NCBI GenBank assembly: GCA_964602595.1
Contig: CAZRRO010000002.1
Coordinates: 310,001-374,000, forward strand
DNA from: CAIWAH01 sp964602595
GTDB lineage: Bacteria > Verrucomicrobiota > Verrucomicrobiia > Limisphaerales > UBA9464
Length of the DNA stretch: 64,000 nucleotides
Reading direction: 5' to 3'
The notes below the pieces were generated by a model. It made no database searches, had not been told where the DNA came from, and saw only the letters and a program-made list of their open reading frames with translations. The stretch's first letter is position 1. Each line of letters starts with the position of its first letter. Both the position numbers and the translations under genes were made by a program. Positions 15,589 through 25,068 of the stretch are shown in pieces.

Positions 15589-18557
15589 CTCGCCGGGGCT
15601 TGGGCCGGTTCCGGCCCCGGTCCGCGGATCAGGGTCATCTCCCGGCCCGGGGCGACGGCGCCCAACCAGCGACCGCCGGCGGAGAATTGCAGCCAGCCGC
15701 CACCCACCCCGCGGGGCAGTCGTTCCGCGCCCGCTTCGCGGCTGGCGGCCAGACTCCAGAACGTGAGCCGGCCCGCACCGGAGAGCACCGCCAAGGTCCG
15801 GCCCAATGGCGCGAAGGCCAGATCCTGCACCCCTTCGGTCAGGCCGGTGAAGGCGTTCAACCGTTCCCCGCTCCGCGCGTCCCAGACCTGGACCGTGTCG
15901 TCCCAACTGCCTGTGGCGAGCAGGCGGTTGTCGGCCGAGAACGCAACGCTCCCCACCGCCATCCGGTGGCCCGTGAAGGCGCGGATTTCGCGCCGCGTCG
16001 TGAGGTCCCAGAGTTTCGCCACCCGGTCGATGCTACCGGTCACCAACTGCCGGCCGTCGGGCGAGACGGCAAGCGCCACGATCATTTCCTGGTGGCCCAC
16101 CAAGGAGAAGGTTTCACCCCCGCGTTGCAGGTCCTGGACGATGACTTCGCCCGAATTGAATCCTGAGACATACCAGTGCCCGTCGGCGGTCAGGATCCGC
16201 TTCGTCAGGCTGCCTGACAGATTGCGCAGCGGCAGGCTGGATTGGCGTTCGCCGGTTTCCAGCGAGTAGGATTCGTAGGCGGGCCCGACCGCAACGACCT
16301 GCAACGACTGGCCATTCGGACTGAAGCCGCCGAGTTCGAGGACATTGGTCAGGCGCAGGCGCTCGAACCCGGAACGCGCCTCCAACACGGCGACCGTTTC
16401 GTCTCCGTGGCGCACCGCCACCCAGCGTTCGTCGGGCGAGAAGGCGGGCCGGGCATTCACGTCCCCCCGGCGCGCGAGGTTCCGGGTGTGGACCGCGTCC
16501 CAGACCCGGATGGTCGTATCCTTGCCGGACGAGAACAGGCGTCCGCCGTCCGCCGTCCACACCACCGACCAAACCTCGCTGCCGTGGCCGCGGAAGACGC
16601 GTTCCTCGGCCAACGTCCCGGCCTGCCAAATTCGAACCGCCTGATCGTTACCGCCGGTGGCGATCCGTTGTCCGTCCGGCGAAAAGGCCACACACCAGAC
16701 GGCCGCGCCGCCATGGACGGTAGCGCGGGCCGCCAGACGACCCGCGGCAACGTCCCAGACCATGAGTTCGCCGGCCCGTGACACCGAGGCGAGGCGGCGG
16801 CCATCCGGGGAAAACGCCAGCGCCAGCACGGTGCCCGCGCCGGGGAGTTCGCCTAGGGGTTCGAGTCCGGGCCAACGCCACAACCGCACCGAGGAACCCC
16901 ACGGCCCGGTGGCCAACGTCCGGCCATCGGGCGAGAACGCGAGCCGGCCGCCGGCCTCCTCCAGGGTCTGCCGCACGGCGAAGTTGCGGTCCACCCGCTC
17001 GATGACGCCATTGGTCGCGAAGAGCAGCGCACGCGCCCCGCGCACCAGCTCCCCGTCCGGCGCAAAGGCCACGCTGGAGGACCAACTGGAGCGGTTCGTC
17101 GTCCAGCGTCCGGTGGCCAGATCGAGCAACGCGGAGGCCGGGCGATTGCCACCTTCCAACGCGAGGCTTTGTCCATCCGGGGCGAGGGCGAGCGCCGCGA
17201 ACAGGATTCCCGGCAGCCGCCATTCGCGCAGCGGTTGCAAGGTGTCCACCGACCATTCGCGGACGCCCGAGTCGAAGCTGGCCGAGAACAGCCGCCGGCC
17301 ATCGCGGGTCAGGGCCAGGGCGGAGACCACTTCGCTGTGCCCGCGGATCACGCCGAGGCTGTCGCCCTGGAGCCGGTCCGCGAAATGGAACCACTCGAAG
17401 CCGCGCAAATCGGTCGAGCCCGAACCCGGCCGGTAGGCATTCAGCAACTCCTCGGCCCGCCCGAAGTTGCCCGTCTCCAGCGCCTGCTGGGCGAGGTTCA
17501 TGTCCGCCGCGTAGAGGTTCTGCCGCGCGGCCAGCTCCTTCTCCTCGACGAGCCGGCGTTGCCGCGCCTCGGCTTCCGCCTGGCGTTGCGCTTCCCGGCT
17601 TTGCTGCCGCTCCACCGTCACCACCACGAAGGCAACCAACGCCAGCGCCACCGCCGCCAAGCCGAAGCGGCGCCACCGCGCGAGCCGCCGTTCGTTCAGG
17701 CGCAGGCGCCGCACGGACCGGCCGGCGTCCACCAGCAGGAGTTCGCCGCGCAGTTCCGCCGCAGTCGCGTGCCGCTGGTCCGCCGCCGGCGAACAGGCGC
17801 GAAGTATGATCTCGTTCAGCTCCGCGAACGTGGCCGCGTCGTCCGCATCGAGCAGTTCGCGCGGCAGGTCCGGGAACACATGGCGGCTGTTGCCCGTCGC
17901 CATCTCGTAGAGCACGCGGCCGAGGCTGAAGAGGTCCGCCCGGGTCGAACCCGGCCCCTCGGGCGGGATGTAACCCTCGGTGCCGACAAAGGAACGCGCC
18001 GCCCCGAGGCTCGCCACGAGCCCAACGTCGGCGAGCTTCGGCTGGCCGCCGACAAAGACGAGGTTCGAGGGTTTGATGTCCCGGTGGGCCAGCCCCGCGC
18101 CGTGCAGGAATTCCAGCGCCTCGGCCACCCCGGCGCCAAGCCGGGCGGTTTCCTGCACCGGCAGCCGGTGCCGTTGGCGCAGGAGTTCCGCGAGCGTCAG
18201 CGGCACGTAATCGTCGTCGCCTTCCGCCGCCGGCACCGCGGGGTCCGCCAGCTCCATCACGTAGTAGAAGTAGCCCGCGGCGTCATTGCGGCCCACGTGG
18301 AGGATGTCCACCAATCCGGGATGCTGCCGGGAAATCGGCTCGAAGCGCAGCAAGCCGGCGAACTCGCGTTCGTAGGTCCGCTCGTGATCGAAACTCCTCC
18401 GCCACACGATCTTGATCGCCCGCCGGACACCCGTGACGCTTCGGGCCAGCCACACCTCGCCGTAGGCCCCCACGCCCACCCGCCGGATCAGCGCATGGTC
18501 GGCCACGGCCGGCGGCGGCCCCGGACTGACGGCGAAATTGGGCGGCTTGGACAACAC
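15579..18557 (-). CDS. Membrane Ser/Thr protein kinase with C-terminal WD40 repeats
   Basis: About 992 residues from a GTG at 18557; a second GTG at 18659 would add 34 non-conserved residues. The kinase domain has a glycine loop GVGAYGEVW near residues 28-36, the ATP lysine at AIKI (K49), the catalytic loop HRDIKPSNL at 158-166, DVG in place of the usual DFG at 177-179, and PPE for APE. A single membrane helix follows near 300-320, then an Arg/Glu-rich coiled coil, then at least ten WD40 repeats with SPDG..(I/L)ATG and VRIWDA patterns. Topology suggests a cytoplasmic kinase and a periplasmic propeller sensor. It is convergent with the pseudopilin gene and divergent from the next gene. Confidence 0.88.
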   Translation of the reverse strand: MLSKPPNFAVSPGPPPAVADHALIRRVGVGAYGEVWLARSVTGVRRAIKIVWRRSFDHERTYEREFAGLLRFEPISRQHPGLVDILHVGRNDAAGYFYYVMELADPAVPAAEGDDDYVPLTLAELLRQRHRLPVQETARLGAGVAEALEFLHGAGLAHRDIKPSNLVFVGGQPKLADVGLVASLGAARSFVGTEGYIPPEGPGSTRADLFSLGRVLYEMATGNSRHVFPDLPRELLDADDAATFAELNEIILRACSPAADQRHATAAELRGELLLVDAGRSVRRLRLNERRLARWRRFGLAAVALALVAFVVVTVERQQSREAQRQAEAEARQRRLVEEKELAARQNLYAADMNLAQQALETGNFGRAEELLNAYRPGSGSTDLRGFEWFHFADRLQGDSLGVIRGHSEVVSALALTRDGRRLFSASFDSGVREWSVDTLQPLREWRLPGILFAALALAPDGQSLALEGGNRPASALLDLATGRWTTNRSSWSSSVAFAPDGELVRGARALLFATNGVIERVDRNFAVRQTLEEAGGRLAFSPDGRTLATGPWGSSVRLWRWPGLEPLGELPGAGTVLALAFSPDGRRLASVSRAGELMVWDVAAGRLAARATVHGGAAVWCVAFSPDGQRIATGGNDQAVRIWQAGTLAEERVFRGHGSEVWSVVWTADGGRLFSSGKDTTIRVWDAVHTRNLARRGDVNARPAFSPDERWVAVRHGDETVAVLEARSGFERLRLTNVLELGGFSPNGQSLQVVAVGPAYESYSLETGERQSSLPLRNLSGSLTKRILTADGHWYVSGFNSGEVIVQDLQRGGETFSLVGHQEMIVALAVSPDGRQLVTGSIDRVAKLWDLTTRREIRAFTGHRMAVGSVAFSADNRLLATGSWDDTVQVWDARSGERLNAFTGLTEGVQDLAFAPLGRTLAVLSGAGRLTFWSLAASREAGAERLPRGVGGGWLQFSAGGRWLGAVAPGREMTLIRGPGPEPAQAPASHQ

Positions 18558-18717
18558 GCCGCTAAGGCTAGGGAATTGCCCCGTCACGGGAAGTCCCGAA
18601 GCAGCAAGGGTGACGGCACCGCAAAACAATTCCTTGGCCGATGTTCCTCGGCTTCCCACGCTGTTCCCCGTGAGTCATCCCGTCAGTTCCGCCCGCACGT
18701 TTCCCGAGGCCGCCGCC

Positions 18718-19902
18718 ATGGACCGGCTGGTCGGGGCCTTGCTGAAGTCGCTGCCGGCCGAACTCCGGGACATCCTGGCGGTGACCGGCCTGGACCTCGG
18801 AACCATGCTGCGGCTCCAGCCGTTGGCCGAACTCTTCGCCCTCGCCCGACAGGCGCGCGGTTGGAGCGTCCGCCAGGCGGCCAAGGTCGCGGCGGTGAAA
18901 CCCAAGGCGCTCGGAGCCTTCGAGGACTGCGACCCCTCCGCGGCCGGCCCATGGGTGGTCCCCTACGCCGTGCGGGTGGGCATGTCGGCGCTGCTCGGCG
19001 AATGGATCACGGCCAATCCCGCCGCGGCCGCAGGGTTCGGCTGGCCGGCACCGAACCAGTTGGCCCAAATCTTCGGCGCCATGATGCACGCGAGTCCCGC
19101 CGGCTCGGGCGCCCTCGCGGGGCCACGCGACATGTTCCTGGCCCCGCCCGATTTCGCGGAGCGCTTCAGCCCGGGCCGCATGCACGTCGCAGTTGAGAGC
19201 GTGGCAGCCTCCGCGACGCCGGCCGGCCTGACTGCCCTCCTGGAAGAATTCCTCGCCGAGGATCCCCTGCCCCCGGTGGCGCCGGTGCCGCAGCCAAAGG
19301 CCCCCGCCGCGCCCGCCACCTACCAGTTCAAGGTCTCCCTCGGTTCGATCCGCCCGCTGATCTGGCGCCGGTTCACCGTTCCGTCCGGGCTTACCTTCGC
19401 GCAATTCCATGAGGTGTTGCAGGTGGTCATGGGCTGGACCAATTCGCACCTCCACGATTTTGAATTCCGCGGCCAGAGCATCGGCCAATCCGACCCTGAG
19501 TGGCCTCGGCCCGTGCTGCCGGAAGCACGCACCCGCCTCGGGGAAATCGGGCTCAAGCCGAAGGCGAAACTCACCTACCGTTACGACTTCGGCGACGACT
19601 GGGCGCACGCCGTGGTGCTGGAAAAGGTGCTGCCCCCCGACGCGGCAGGCGCCTTGACCTGCCTCGACGGCCGGCGGGCGTGCCCCCCGGAGGACTGCGG
19701 CAGCGTGCCCGGCTACGCCCACCTGTGCGCGCTGCTGGCGAACCCCCAGAAACCCGACCCGGATGGCCTCCGAGCCTGGGCGGGCACCTTTGACCCGGAG
19801 GCCTTCGACCTGGCCCGGGTCAACGGCGCCCTGAAACACCTCGGGGACCGCTGGCGCAAATCAGCCAACCGCGCCCGGCCAAAGAAACGTCGGCCATCGT
19901 AA
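18718..19902 (+). CDS. Plasmid pRiA4b ORF-3 family protein with N-terminal HTH-like region
   Basis: 394 residues from ATG 18718; GTG 18670 is an alternative. The C-terminal half from about residue 200 is a pRiA4b ORF-3-like domain: YQFKVSLGSIRPLIWRRF, then LHEVLQVVMGW-type sequence (FHEVLQVVMGW here), the H-DFEF segment, YDFGDDWAH and a CPPEDCGSVPGY motif, all diagnostic. Near residues 38-68 the sequence LFALARQARGWSVRQAAKVA resembles an XRE-type helix-turn-helix. The family is often carried by mobile elements, but its molecular role is unknown. It is divergent from the kinase gene. Confidence 0.83.
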   Translation: MDRLVGALLKSLPAELRDILAVTGLDLGTMLRLQPLAELFALARQARGWSVRQAAKVAAVKPKALGAFEDCDPSAAGPWVVPYAVRVGMSALLGEWITANPAAAAGFGWPAPNQLAQIFGAMMHASPAGSGALAGPRDMFLAPPDFAERFSPGRMHVAVESVAASATPAGLTALLEEFLAEDPLPPVAPVPQPKAPAAPATYQFKVSLGSIRPLIWRRFTVPSGLTFAQFHEVLQVVMGWTNSHLHDFEFRGQSIGQSDPEWPRPVLPEARTRLGEIGLKPKAKLTYRYDFGDDWAHAVVLEKVLPPDAAGALTCLDGRRACPPEDCGSVPGYAHLCALLANPQKPDPDGLRAWAGTFDPEAFDLARVNGALKHLGDRWRKSANRARPKKRRPS

Positions 19903-20006
19903 CGGCCCGGCCCGGAGCAGGCTGGCGCGGGCGCAACCTGAGGCGGGATGCCTGCCCTTCGTGGCCCCGTGGTTGCGCCGCCCGCGTCTGCCCGTAACCT
20001 CGCGCC

Positions 20007-21518
20007 ATGATTCAGCTTCGCTCCCGACGGTGGCTCGGTTCCTTGGCGGCGATCGTGTTGGCCACTGGTCCCGTCCGGGGCGCCGACGACCAGCCCAAGT
20101 CTGCCCTCAGCGTGGCGCGGCAGCTTAACGAGGCCTTTGTCGCGGTGTCCGCGCAGGTCGCGCCGTCGGTCGTAGTGATCCACGTGGTCGAGAAACCGCA
20201 GGAAACCCCAGCAAACCACCCGTTCCTCGACGCATTCCCCGACGAACTGAAGGAACAGTGGGAGCGTTACCTCGAAAAGCGTCAGGACGAGTCCCGCAAG
20301 GAACCCGGCCGCCGCAAATCGCCGGCGCCGAGCGGCAATGCCTCCGGCGTGATCCTCCGCGACGATGGCTACATCCTGACCAATTACCACGTCGTCGAGG
20401 ATGCCGAGCAGATCTCTGTGAAGCTCAGCGACGGTCGCGAGTTCAAGGCCGACCTCACCGGGCTCGACGAGAAGTCGGACATCGCCGTCATCCGGCTGAA
20501 GCAGCCGCCCAAGGACCTGAAGGTCGCCAAGTTCGCCGATTCCGCGGCAGTCCGCGTGGGTGAGTTCGCCATCGCGATCGGGGCCCCATTCGAGCTGGAA
20601 CACAGCTTCACCTTCGGCCACGTGAGCGCCAAGGGCCGGCGCGACGTCCTGCCAAGCTGGATGGGCACCAGCGGTTCGTTCGACCAGGACTTCATCCAGA
20701 CCGACGCCAACATCAACCCGGGCAACTCCGGCGGCCCGTTGGTCAACCTCGACGGCGAGGTCATCGGCATCAATTCCATGATCCGCGGCATGGGCACCGG
20801 CATTGCCTTCGCCATCCCGTCGAACCTCGCCCGGGAGATCAGCGACCAACTCATCGCCCACGGCAAGTTCACGCGCTCCTGGCTGGGCATTTCCATCGGC
20901 AGCCTGCGTGACAACGAGGACTACGCCGACATGCTCAAGGACCTGAAGGACGGCGTCGTGGTCAACGGGCGCGTGCCCGAAGGCCCGGCCGCGAAGTCCG
21001 ACCTGAAGGACGGCGACGTCATCACCGCGGTGGACGGCAAAGCCGTGAAGACGCCGTCCGACCTTCGGGCGTTGGTCAGCCGCAAGCGGCCCGGCGAAGT
21101 GGTGACCCTCGACGTCCATCGGCTCGGCAAGGAACTGCAGGTCAAGGTCCGCCCCGAAGCCTGGCCCGAGGAAACCCAGACTGCCGCCGTGGCCCGGCCC
21201 CGCCGCGCCCCGGCCGAGGCCGAGACCGCCCTGCTGGGCTTCAAGGTCCGGCCGCTCAACAAGGATTCCGCCAAGAAGTTCGGCGTGGAAGTGCAGCCCG
21301 GCGTGATCGTGACCGAGGTCCAGGCCGACAGCCTGGCAGCGGACCGCGGGTTCAAGCCTGGCGACGTCATCACCGAGATCAACCACGAGCCGGTGAAGTC
21401 GCCCAAGGAGTTCAACGAGGCGCTCAAGCAGGCCAAGCTGAAGGAAGGCGTGCTGCTCAATTACGTCCGCGAAGGCCAGAGCGGCTTCCGCGTGCTGCGG
21501 GAGCAGGCCGACGAGTGA
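20007..21518 (+). CDS. Periplasmic serine protease, DegP/HtrA family
   Basis: 503 residues with a signal peptide to about residue 25. The trypsin-like domain has the full triad: H128 in TNYHVV, D158 in KSDIAVI and S241 in NPGNSGGPL. Two PDZ domains follow, around residues 275-370 and 405-495. Length fits DegP/DegQ proteins. A 30-residue charged stretch before the catalytic domain (about 75-110, LKEQWERYLEKRQ) is in the place of the Q-linker/LA loop region. It degrades or refolds damaged envelope proteins. It is convergent with a small exported rhodanese gene, with 15 bp between stops. Confidence 0.93.
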   Translation: MIQLRSRRWLGSLAAIVLATGPVRGADDQPKSALSVARQLNEAFVAVSAQVAPSVVVIHVVEKPQETPANHPFLDAFPDELKEQWERYLEKRQDESRKEPGRRKSPAPSGNASGVILRDDGYILTNYHVVEDAEQISVKLSDGREFKADLTGLDEKSDIAVIRLKQPPKDLKVAKFADSAAVRVGEFAIAIGAPFELEHSFTFGHVSAKGRRDVLPSWMGTSGSFDQDFIQTDANINPGNSGGPLVNLDGEVIGINSMIRGMGTGIAFAIPSNLAREISDQLIAHGKFTRSWLGISIGSLRDNEDYADMLKDLKDGVVVNGRVPEGPAAKSDLKDGDVITAVDGKAVKTPSDLRALVSRKRPGEVVTLDVHRLGKELQVKVRPEAWPEETQTAAVARPRRAPAEAETALLGFKVRPLNKDSAKKFGVEVQPGVIVTEVQADSLAADRGFKPGDVITEINHEPVKSPKEFNEALKQAKLKEGVLLNYVREGQSGFRVLREQADE

Positions 21519-21533
21519 AACCGCGGCCGGTGC

Positions 21534-21941
21534 CTATTTCTGCACCGGCTTGCCCGCGTCTTTCCAGGCGCCCAGGCCGCCCTCGAGGTTGACCAGGTTC
21601 TTGAAACCGAGGCTTTCCATCTTGGTGCAAGCCCGCGCGCTGCGGCCGCCGGCGGCGCAGTGCACGAGGTAGGTCTTGCTCTTGTCGAGTTTGGCGACCT
21701 TCTCGGCGAAGTCGGGCGCCCGGAAGTCCAGCAACACGGCGTCCTTGATGAAGCCGTCGGCGTGTTCGTCGGCGGTCCGGACGTCGAGCACCACAGTGTC
21801 CTTTTGCTGCCGGAGCTTGTCAAATTCCTCGGCTCCGACATTGCGAACGCCGGCTTTCTTGGCGGCGGCGGCAGGTTTTGCGTCGTCAGCGATAACGGGG
21901 GCGACGAACAGGAGCGCGGCGGCGACGGCGAGTATTTTCAT
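21534..21941 (-). CDS. Small exported rhodanese-like protein
   Basis: 135 residues from the ATG at 21941. A signal peptide is followed by an Ala/Lys-rich stretch, then a single rhodanese domain from about residue 37. The active-site loop reads HCAAGGRS, so the catalytic cysteine is present in a CxxGGR arrangement. It ends with the usual GGLGAWKDAGKPV. Single-domain periplasmic rhodaneses transfer sulfane sulfur or act as redox or thiol carriers; substrate unknown. It is transcribed divergently from the phosphotransacetylase gene, 84 bp apart. Confidence 0.88.
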   Translation of the reverse strand: MKILAVAAALLFVAPVIADDAKPAAAAKKAGVRNVGAEEFDKLRQQKDTVVLDVRTADEHADGFIKDAVLLDFRAPDFAEKVAKLDKSKTYLVHCAAGGRSARACTKMESLGFKNLVNLEGGLGAWKDAGKPVQK

Positions 21942-22025
21942 GGCGGATGACCTTGGCCGGACGGTCGCCTGCCGGGGCGGTGATGGCAATTGCACTTTGG
22001 GCGGCGGTCGCCTACCTACACGCCC

Positions 22026-23081
22026 ATGCGCTTCATCGGCAGCGTCTACGAAAAACTCCAACGGCACCCCAAACGGATCGTCTTCCCGGAAGGCACGGAA
22101 CCCCGGGTGCTCCAGGCGGCCCGCCAATTCCAGTCGCTGCGGCTCGGCGTCCCCATCCTGCTCGGCGACCGGGCGGAGGTGAAGGAGGCCGCGTCGGCCC
22201 TCAACGTCTCGCTCGAGGGCATCCGGATCATCAATCCCGCCGAGAGCCCCGACTTGGAAACCTTTGTCCAGCGCTTCCTGCTGCTGCGCCGCTCCAAGGG
22301 TGTCCAGGAACAGGAGGCCCGCGAAGCCATGACCAAGGCGAACTACTTCGGCGCCATGATGGTCGCCATGAAGCAGGCCGACGGGCTCGTGTCCGGCACC
22401 AACGAGATCACCGGCAGCGTGCTCCGGCCGCTGTTCCAGATCATCAAGGTCGCCCCCAAGACCACCACCGCGTCGTCCTGCATGGTGATGGAGGTGGAGG
22501 ACACCCGCTTCGGCGAACGCGGCGTGCTGTTCATGGGCGACTGCGGCGTCATTCCCGACCCGACGGTGGAGCAGTTGGCCGACATCGGCCTGAGCACCGC
22601 CCGCCTCGCACGGCAGATCCTCAATGTGAAGCCGCGGGTCGCTTTCCTCAGCTACTCAACCCACGGCAGCGCCCAGCACCCGAGCATCCTCAAGGTCAAG
22701 GCGGCCACCGCGCTCGCCCGGCAGAAGGCCGAGGAATCGCTCTTCGAGGCCGAGTTTGACGGCGAACTCCAGGTTGACGCCGCGCTGGTGCCCGAGATCG
22801 CCATGCGCAAGCTCCCCGACAGCAAGGTCGCCGGGAAGGCCAACTGCCTCATCTTCCCCGACCTGAATTCCGGCAACGTCGCCAGCAAGCTCATCCAGCA
22901 CATCGCCCGCGCCAACGCCTACGGCCAGATCCTCAACGGCCTGGACCGCCCCGCTGCCGACGTATCCCGCGGCAGCAGCGCCCACGACATCCTCGGCGTC
23001 GCCGCGATCACCGGTTTGCAGAGCATCGAATACCAGAAGCTGTATCCAGGGGCCGGCGCGCACCTGCCGGGCGACCTTTGA
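22026..23081 (+). CDS. pta: Phosphate acetyltransferase (single-domain PTA_PTB type)
   Basis: 351 residues from ATG 22026; the frame opens slightly earlier but RFIGSVYEKL is the conserved start. Family motifs include FPEGTEPRVLQAA, the ADGLVSGTN segment near residue 118, SSCMVMEV, FMGDCGVIPDPT, the SYSTHGS motif and FPDLNSGN near the C terminus. It converts acetyl-CoA and phosphate to acetyl phosphate and CoA. Only the catalytic domain is present, unlike the roughly 700-residue long form. The next gene encodes the P-loop plus DRTGG region that is N-terminal in the long form. No acetate kinase gene is in the window. Confidence 0.93.
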   Translation: MRFIGSVYEKLQRHPKRIVFPEGTEPRVLQAARQFQSLRLGVPILLGDRAEVKEAASALNVSLEGIRIINPAESPDLETFVQRFLLLRRSKGVQEQEAREAMTKANYFGAMMVAMKQADGLVSGTNEITGSVLRPLFQIIKVAPKTTTASSCMVMEVEDTRFGERGVLFMGDCGVIPDPTVEQLADIGLSTARLARQILNVKPRVAFLSYSTHGSAQHPSILKVKAATALARQKAEESLFEAEFDGELQVDAALVPEIAMRKLPDSKVAGKANCLIFPDLNSGNVASKLIQHIARANAYGQILNGLDRPAADVSRGSSAHDILGVAAITGLQSIEYQKLYPGAGAHLPGDL

Positions 23082-23183
23082 AGAATGAAAAATGTGAAAT
23101 GCCTCGATTAAGGATGAGTTCGGCCCCGGTCGGGCCGGCCTCATTTTGAATTTACCATTCCCCAATTTTTAATTCCGTCTCCC

Positions 23184-24278
23184 GTGCTGCTAAATACCAA
23201 GACCCCGCGCGTCTTCATCGCCGCCACGCGGCAGAACGACGGCAAGACCACGAACTCCCTCGGCCTCCTCGGCGCGCTCCAGAAGCGCTTCGGCCGCGTC
23301 GGCTACATCAAGCCGGTCGGGCAGCGCTTCGTGGAGGTGGACGCCGAGAAGATCGACGAGGACTCGGTGCTCATGGACCGCGTCTTCAAGCTCAACTGCC
23401 CGCTCGTGGACATGTCGCCCATCGCGGTCGAGCCCGATTTCACGCGGAAATACCTCCAGACCGCCAACTGGGATACGCTGGTGAAGCGCATCCACAAGGC
23501 CTTCGACCGCGTCGCCTGGGAAAAGGAGTTCGTGCTCTGCGAAGGCACCGGCCACGCCGGCGTCGGCAGCGTGTTCGACCTCAGCAACGCCACCGTTGCC
23601 CGGCTGCTCAACGCCAAGGTCGTCATCGTCACCCGCGGCGGCATCGGCCTGCCGATCGACGAGGTGAACCTCAACCGCGCGCTCTTCGAGAAGGAAGGCG
23701 TCGAGGTCATCGGCGTCATCCTCAACAAGGTGCTGCCCGAGAAGCACGACTACATCACCGAGTTCGCCGAGAAGGGGCTCAAGCGGAAGGGACTCAAGCT
23801 GCTCGGCGTCGTGCCGCACCAGCCGATCCTGTCGAGCCCCACGATGGACCTCGTCCGCGACGTGCTGGATGCCGAGGTGCTGAACCAGGAGCACCACAGC
23901 CACAACATCATCACCCGCGTCGTGATCGGGGCGATGGGCGCGCCGCGCGCCGCCAAGCTGTTCCGCCCGGGCGTGCTGCTGATCGCGCCGGGCGACCGCG
24001 ACGACATCCTCAAGGCGGCCGCCGAATACCTGAAGGCCGGCGGTCCCATGGCCGGGATCGTCCTGTCCGACGACATCGAGCCCAGCGCGGCCATGCTCAA
24101 GCTCGCCCGCACGTTGCCGTGCCCGGTGCTGCGGGCCCGCGGCGACAGCTATCACGTCGCCAGCGAGGTCCACGACCTCACGGTGAAGATACGGCCCGAC
24201 GACACGGAAAAAATCCGCCTCGTGCAGGACCTCATCGCCAAGCACGTGAAGCTCGACAAGATCCTCGAGGCGATCTGA
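23184..24278 (+). CDS. P-loop ATPase (BioD/CobB-like) with DRTGG domain, Pta-associated
   Basis: 364 residues from a GTG at 23184. The N-terminal domain is a dethiobiotin synthetase/cobyrinate synthase-type P-loop fold: RVFIAATRQNDGKTT is the nucleotide loop and LCEGTGHAGVG the switch-like segment. The C-terminal domain from about residue 215 is DRTGG-like. This domain pair is the N-terminal half of long bacterial phosphate acetyltransferases, where it regulates activity. It lies 102 bp downstream of pta on the same strand, so the two probably act together. The spacer contains a GC-rich hairpin and AT-rich simple sequence, so separate transcription is possible. Confidence 0.85.
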   Translation: MLLNTKTPRVFIAATRQNDGKTTNSLGLLGALQKRFGRVGYIKPVGQRFVEVDAEKIDEDSVLMDRVFKLNCPLVDMSPIAVEPDFTRKYLQTANWDTLVKRIHKAFDRVAWEKEFVLCEGTGHAGVGSVFDLSNATVARLLNAKVVIVTRGGIGLPIDEVNLNRALFEKEGVEVIGVILNKVLPEKHDYITEFAEKGLKRKGLKLLGVVPHQPILSSPTMDLVRDVLDAEVLNQEHHSHNIITRVVIGAMGAPRAAKLFRPGVLLIAPGDRDDILKAAAEYLKAGGPMAGIVLSDDIEPSAAMLKLARTLPCPVLRARGDSYHVASEVHDLTVKIRPDDTEKIRLVQDLIAKHVKLDKILEAI

Positions 24279-24300
24279 CCCGCCAGCCGTCCCGTTGCAA

Positions 24301-24885
24301 TCAGCGCGCCGGCCGGCGGGGCAGCCACAGCACGGCGGCGCAACCCAGCAGGCCCAGCACGACGGTCTGCGGTTCGGGCATGCATGGGGCAAGGTTAAAG
24401 CCTTGGAAGTTGACCATGAAGTTGTCGGCTGCCCCAGGTGGATTGCTCATGGCGTCCTGGAAAAGGAACACTGCGGATTGGCTCGCCGCCTTGCCTGCGA
24501 CACAGGCTGCTTCGAACGACGAAAACGCGGCGTCCCAAGCTTTGACCTGAAGCATCATCGGCGTGCCTTGCGGCACACCCACCACAGTTCGGGTGCCGCC
24601 CGACCACGTCCCAGGTGACGTGGTGGTGGCGGACCGGAAATTAGCCGTGGCCCCGATGGCAACCTGGGAACCGTCGGCAAACACCCAAAACAACTGGGCG
24701 ACATACGAGGCGCCGTCCGCCACCCCGTTACGAACCCCGGAACCCGCCAGCGCACCCATGGTGCCGCCAAACGTCACCAGCCGTGGGCTGCCGAGGTTGT
24801 TGTTGTTGAAACTGATCGCTTGGTCAGCGCGAACGACGGGAGCGAACACGGCCAGCGCGACGAGGAGGGCGAGGGCTGCTTTCAT
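24301..24885 (-). CDS. PEP-CTERM sorting domain protein
   Basis: 194 residues from the ATG at 24885. Signal peptide to about residue 20, a beta-rich middle with SFNNNNLGSPRLVTFGG at its start, two cysteines near 138 and 177, and a C-terminal PEP-CTERM signal: PEPQTV, a hydrophobic helix (VLGLLGCAAVLWL) and a basic tail RRPAR. Such proteins are processed by exosortase and exported to the surface or into biofilm matrix. No exosortase is seen in the window. It is convergent with the preceding gene (22 bp). Confidence 0.85.
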   Translation of the reverse strand: MKAALALLVALAVFAPVVRADQAISFNNNNLGSPRLVTFGGTMGALAGSGVRNGVADGASYVAQLFWVFADGSQVAIGATANFRSATTTSPGTWSGGTRTVVGVPQGTPMMLQVKAWDAAFSSFEAACVAGKAASQSAVFLFQDAMSNPPGAADNFMVNFQGFNLAPCMPEPQTVVLGLLGCAAVLWLPRRPAR

Positions 24886-24962
24886 GCCGGAACCCAACAC
24901 CCGCGGCGGTGGCGCCGGCAAACGCAAATTGCGTAACTGAAGCCCCGGTTCCCCGCCGGGAG

Positions 24963-25014
24963 CGCGACTCTCCGAGTCGCGAGTCGGTCGCTTCCTTGCG
25001 GCTCGGAGAGCCGC
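24963..25014. repeat. Two tandem short dyads (REP-like)
   Basis: CGCGACTC and GAGTCGCG (24963-24970, 24974-24981) form an 8-bp stem with loop TCC. GCGGCTC and GAGCCGC (24998-25014) form a second stem with loop GGA. The arms of the two hairpins are related to each other. They sit between divergent genes and look like a dispersed palindromic repeat unit. Confidence 0.65.
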
Positions 25015-25068
25015 GACCCTGGGCAGTTGCGGGTTTCCCTACGGCGTCCGCTCCGCTTTGCTTCCGCC

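Noticed and set aside
24963..25014. Reading the two dyads as a transcription terminator
   Set aside because: Neither is followed by a T tract on either strand, and both lie between divergent genes.
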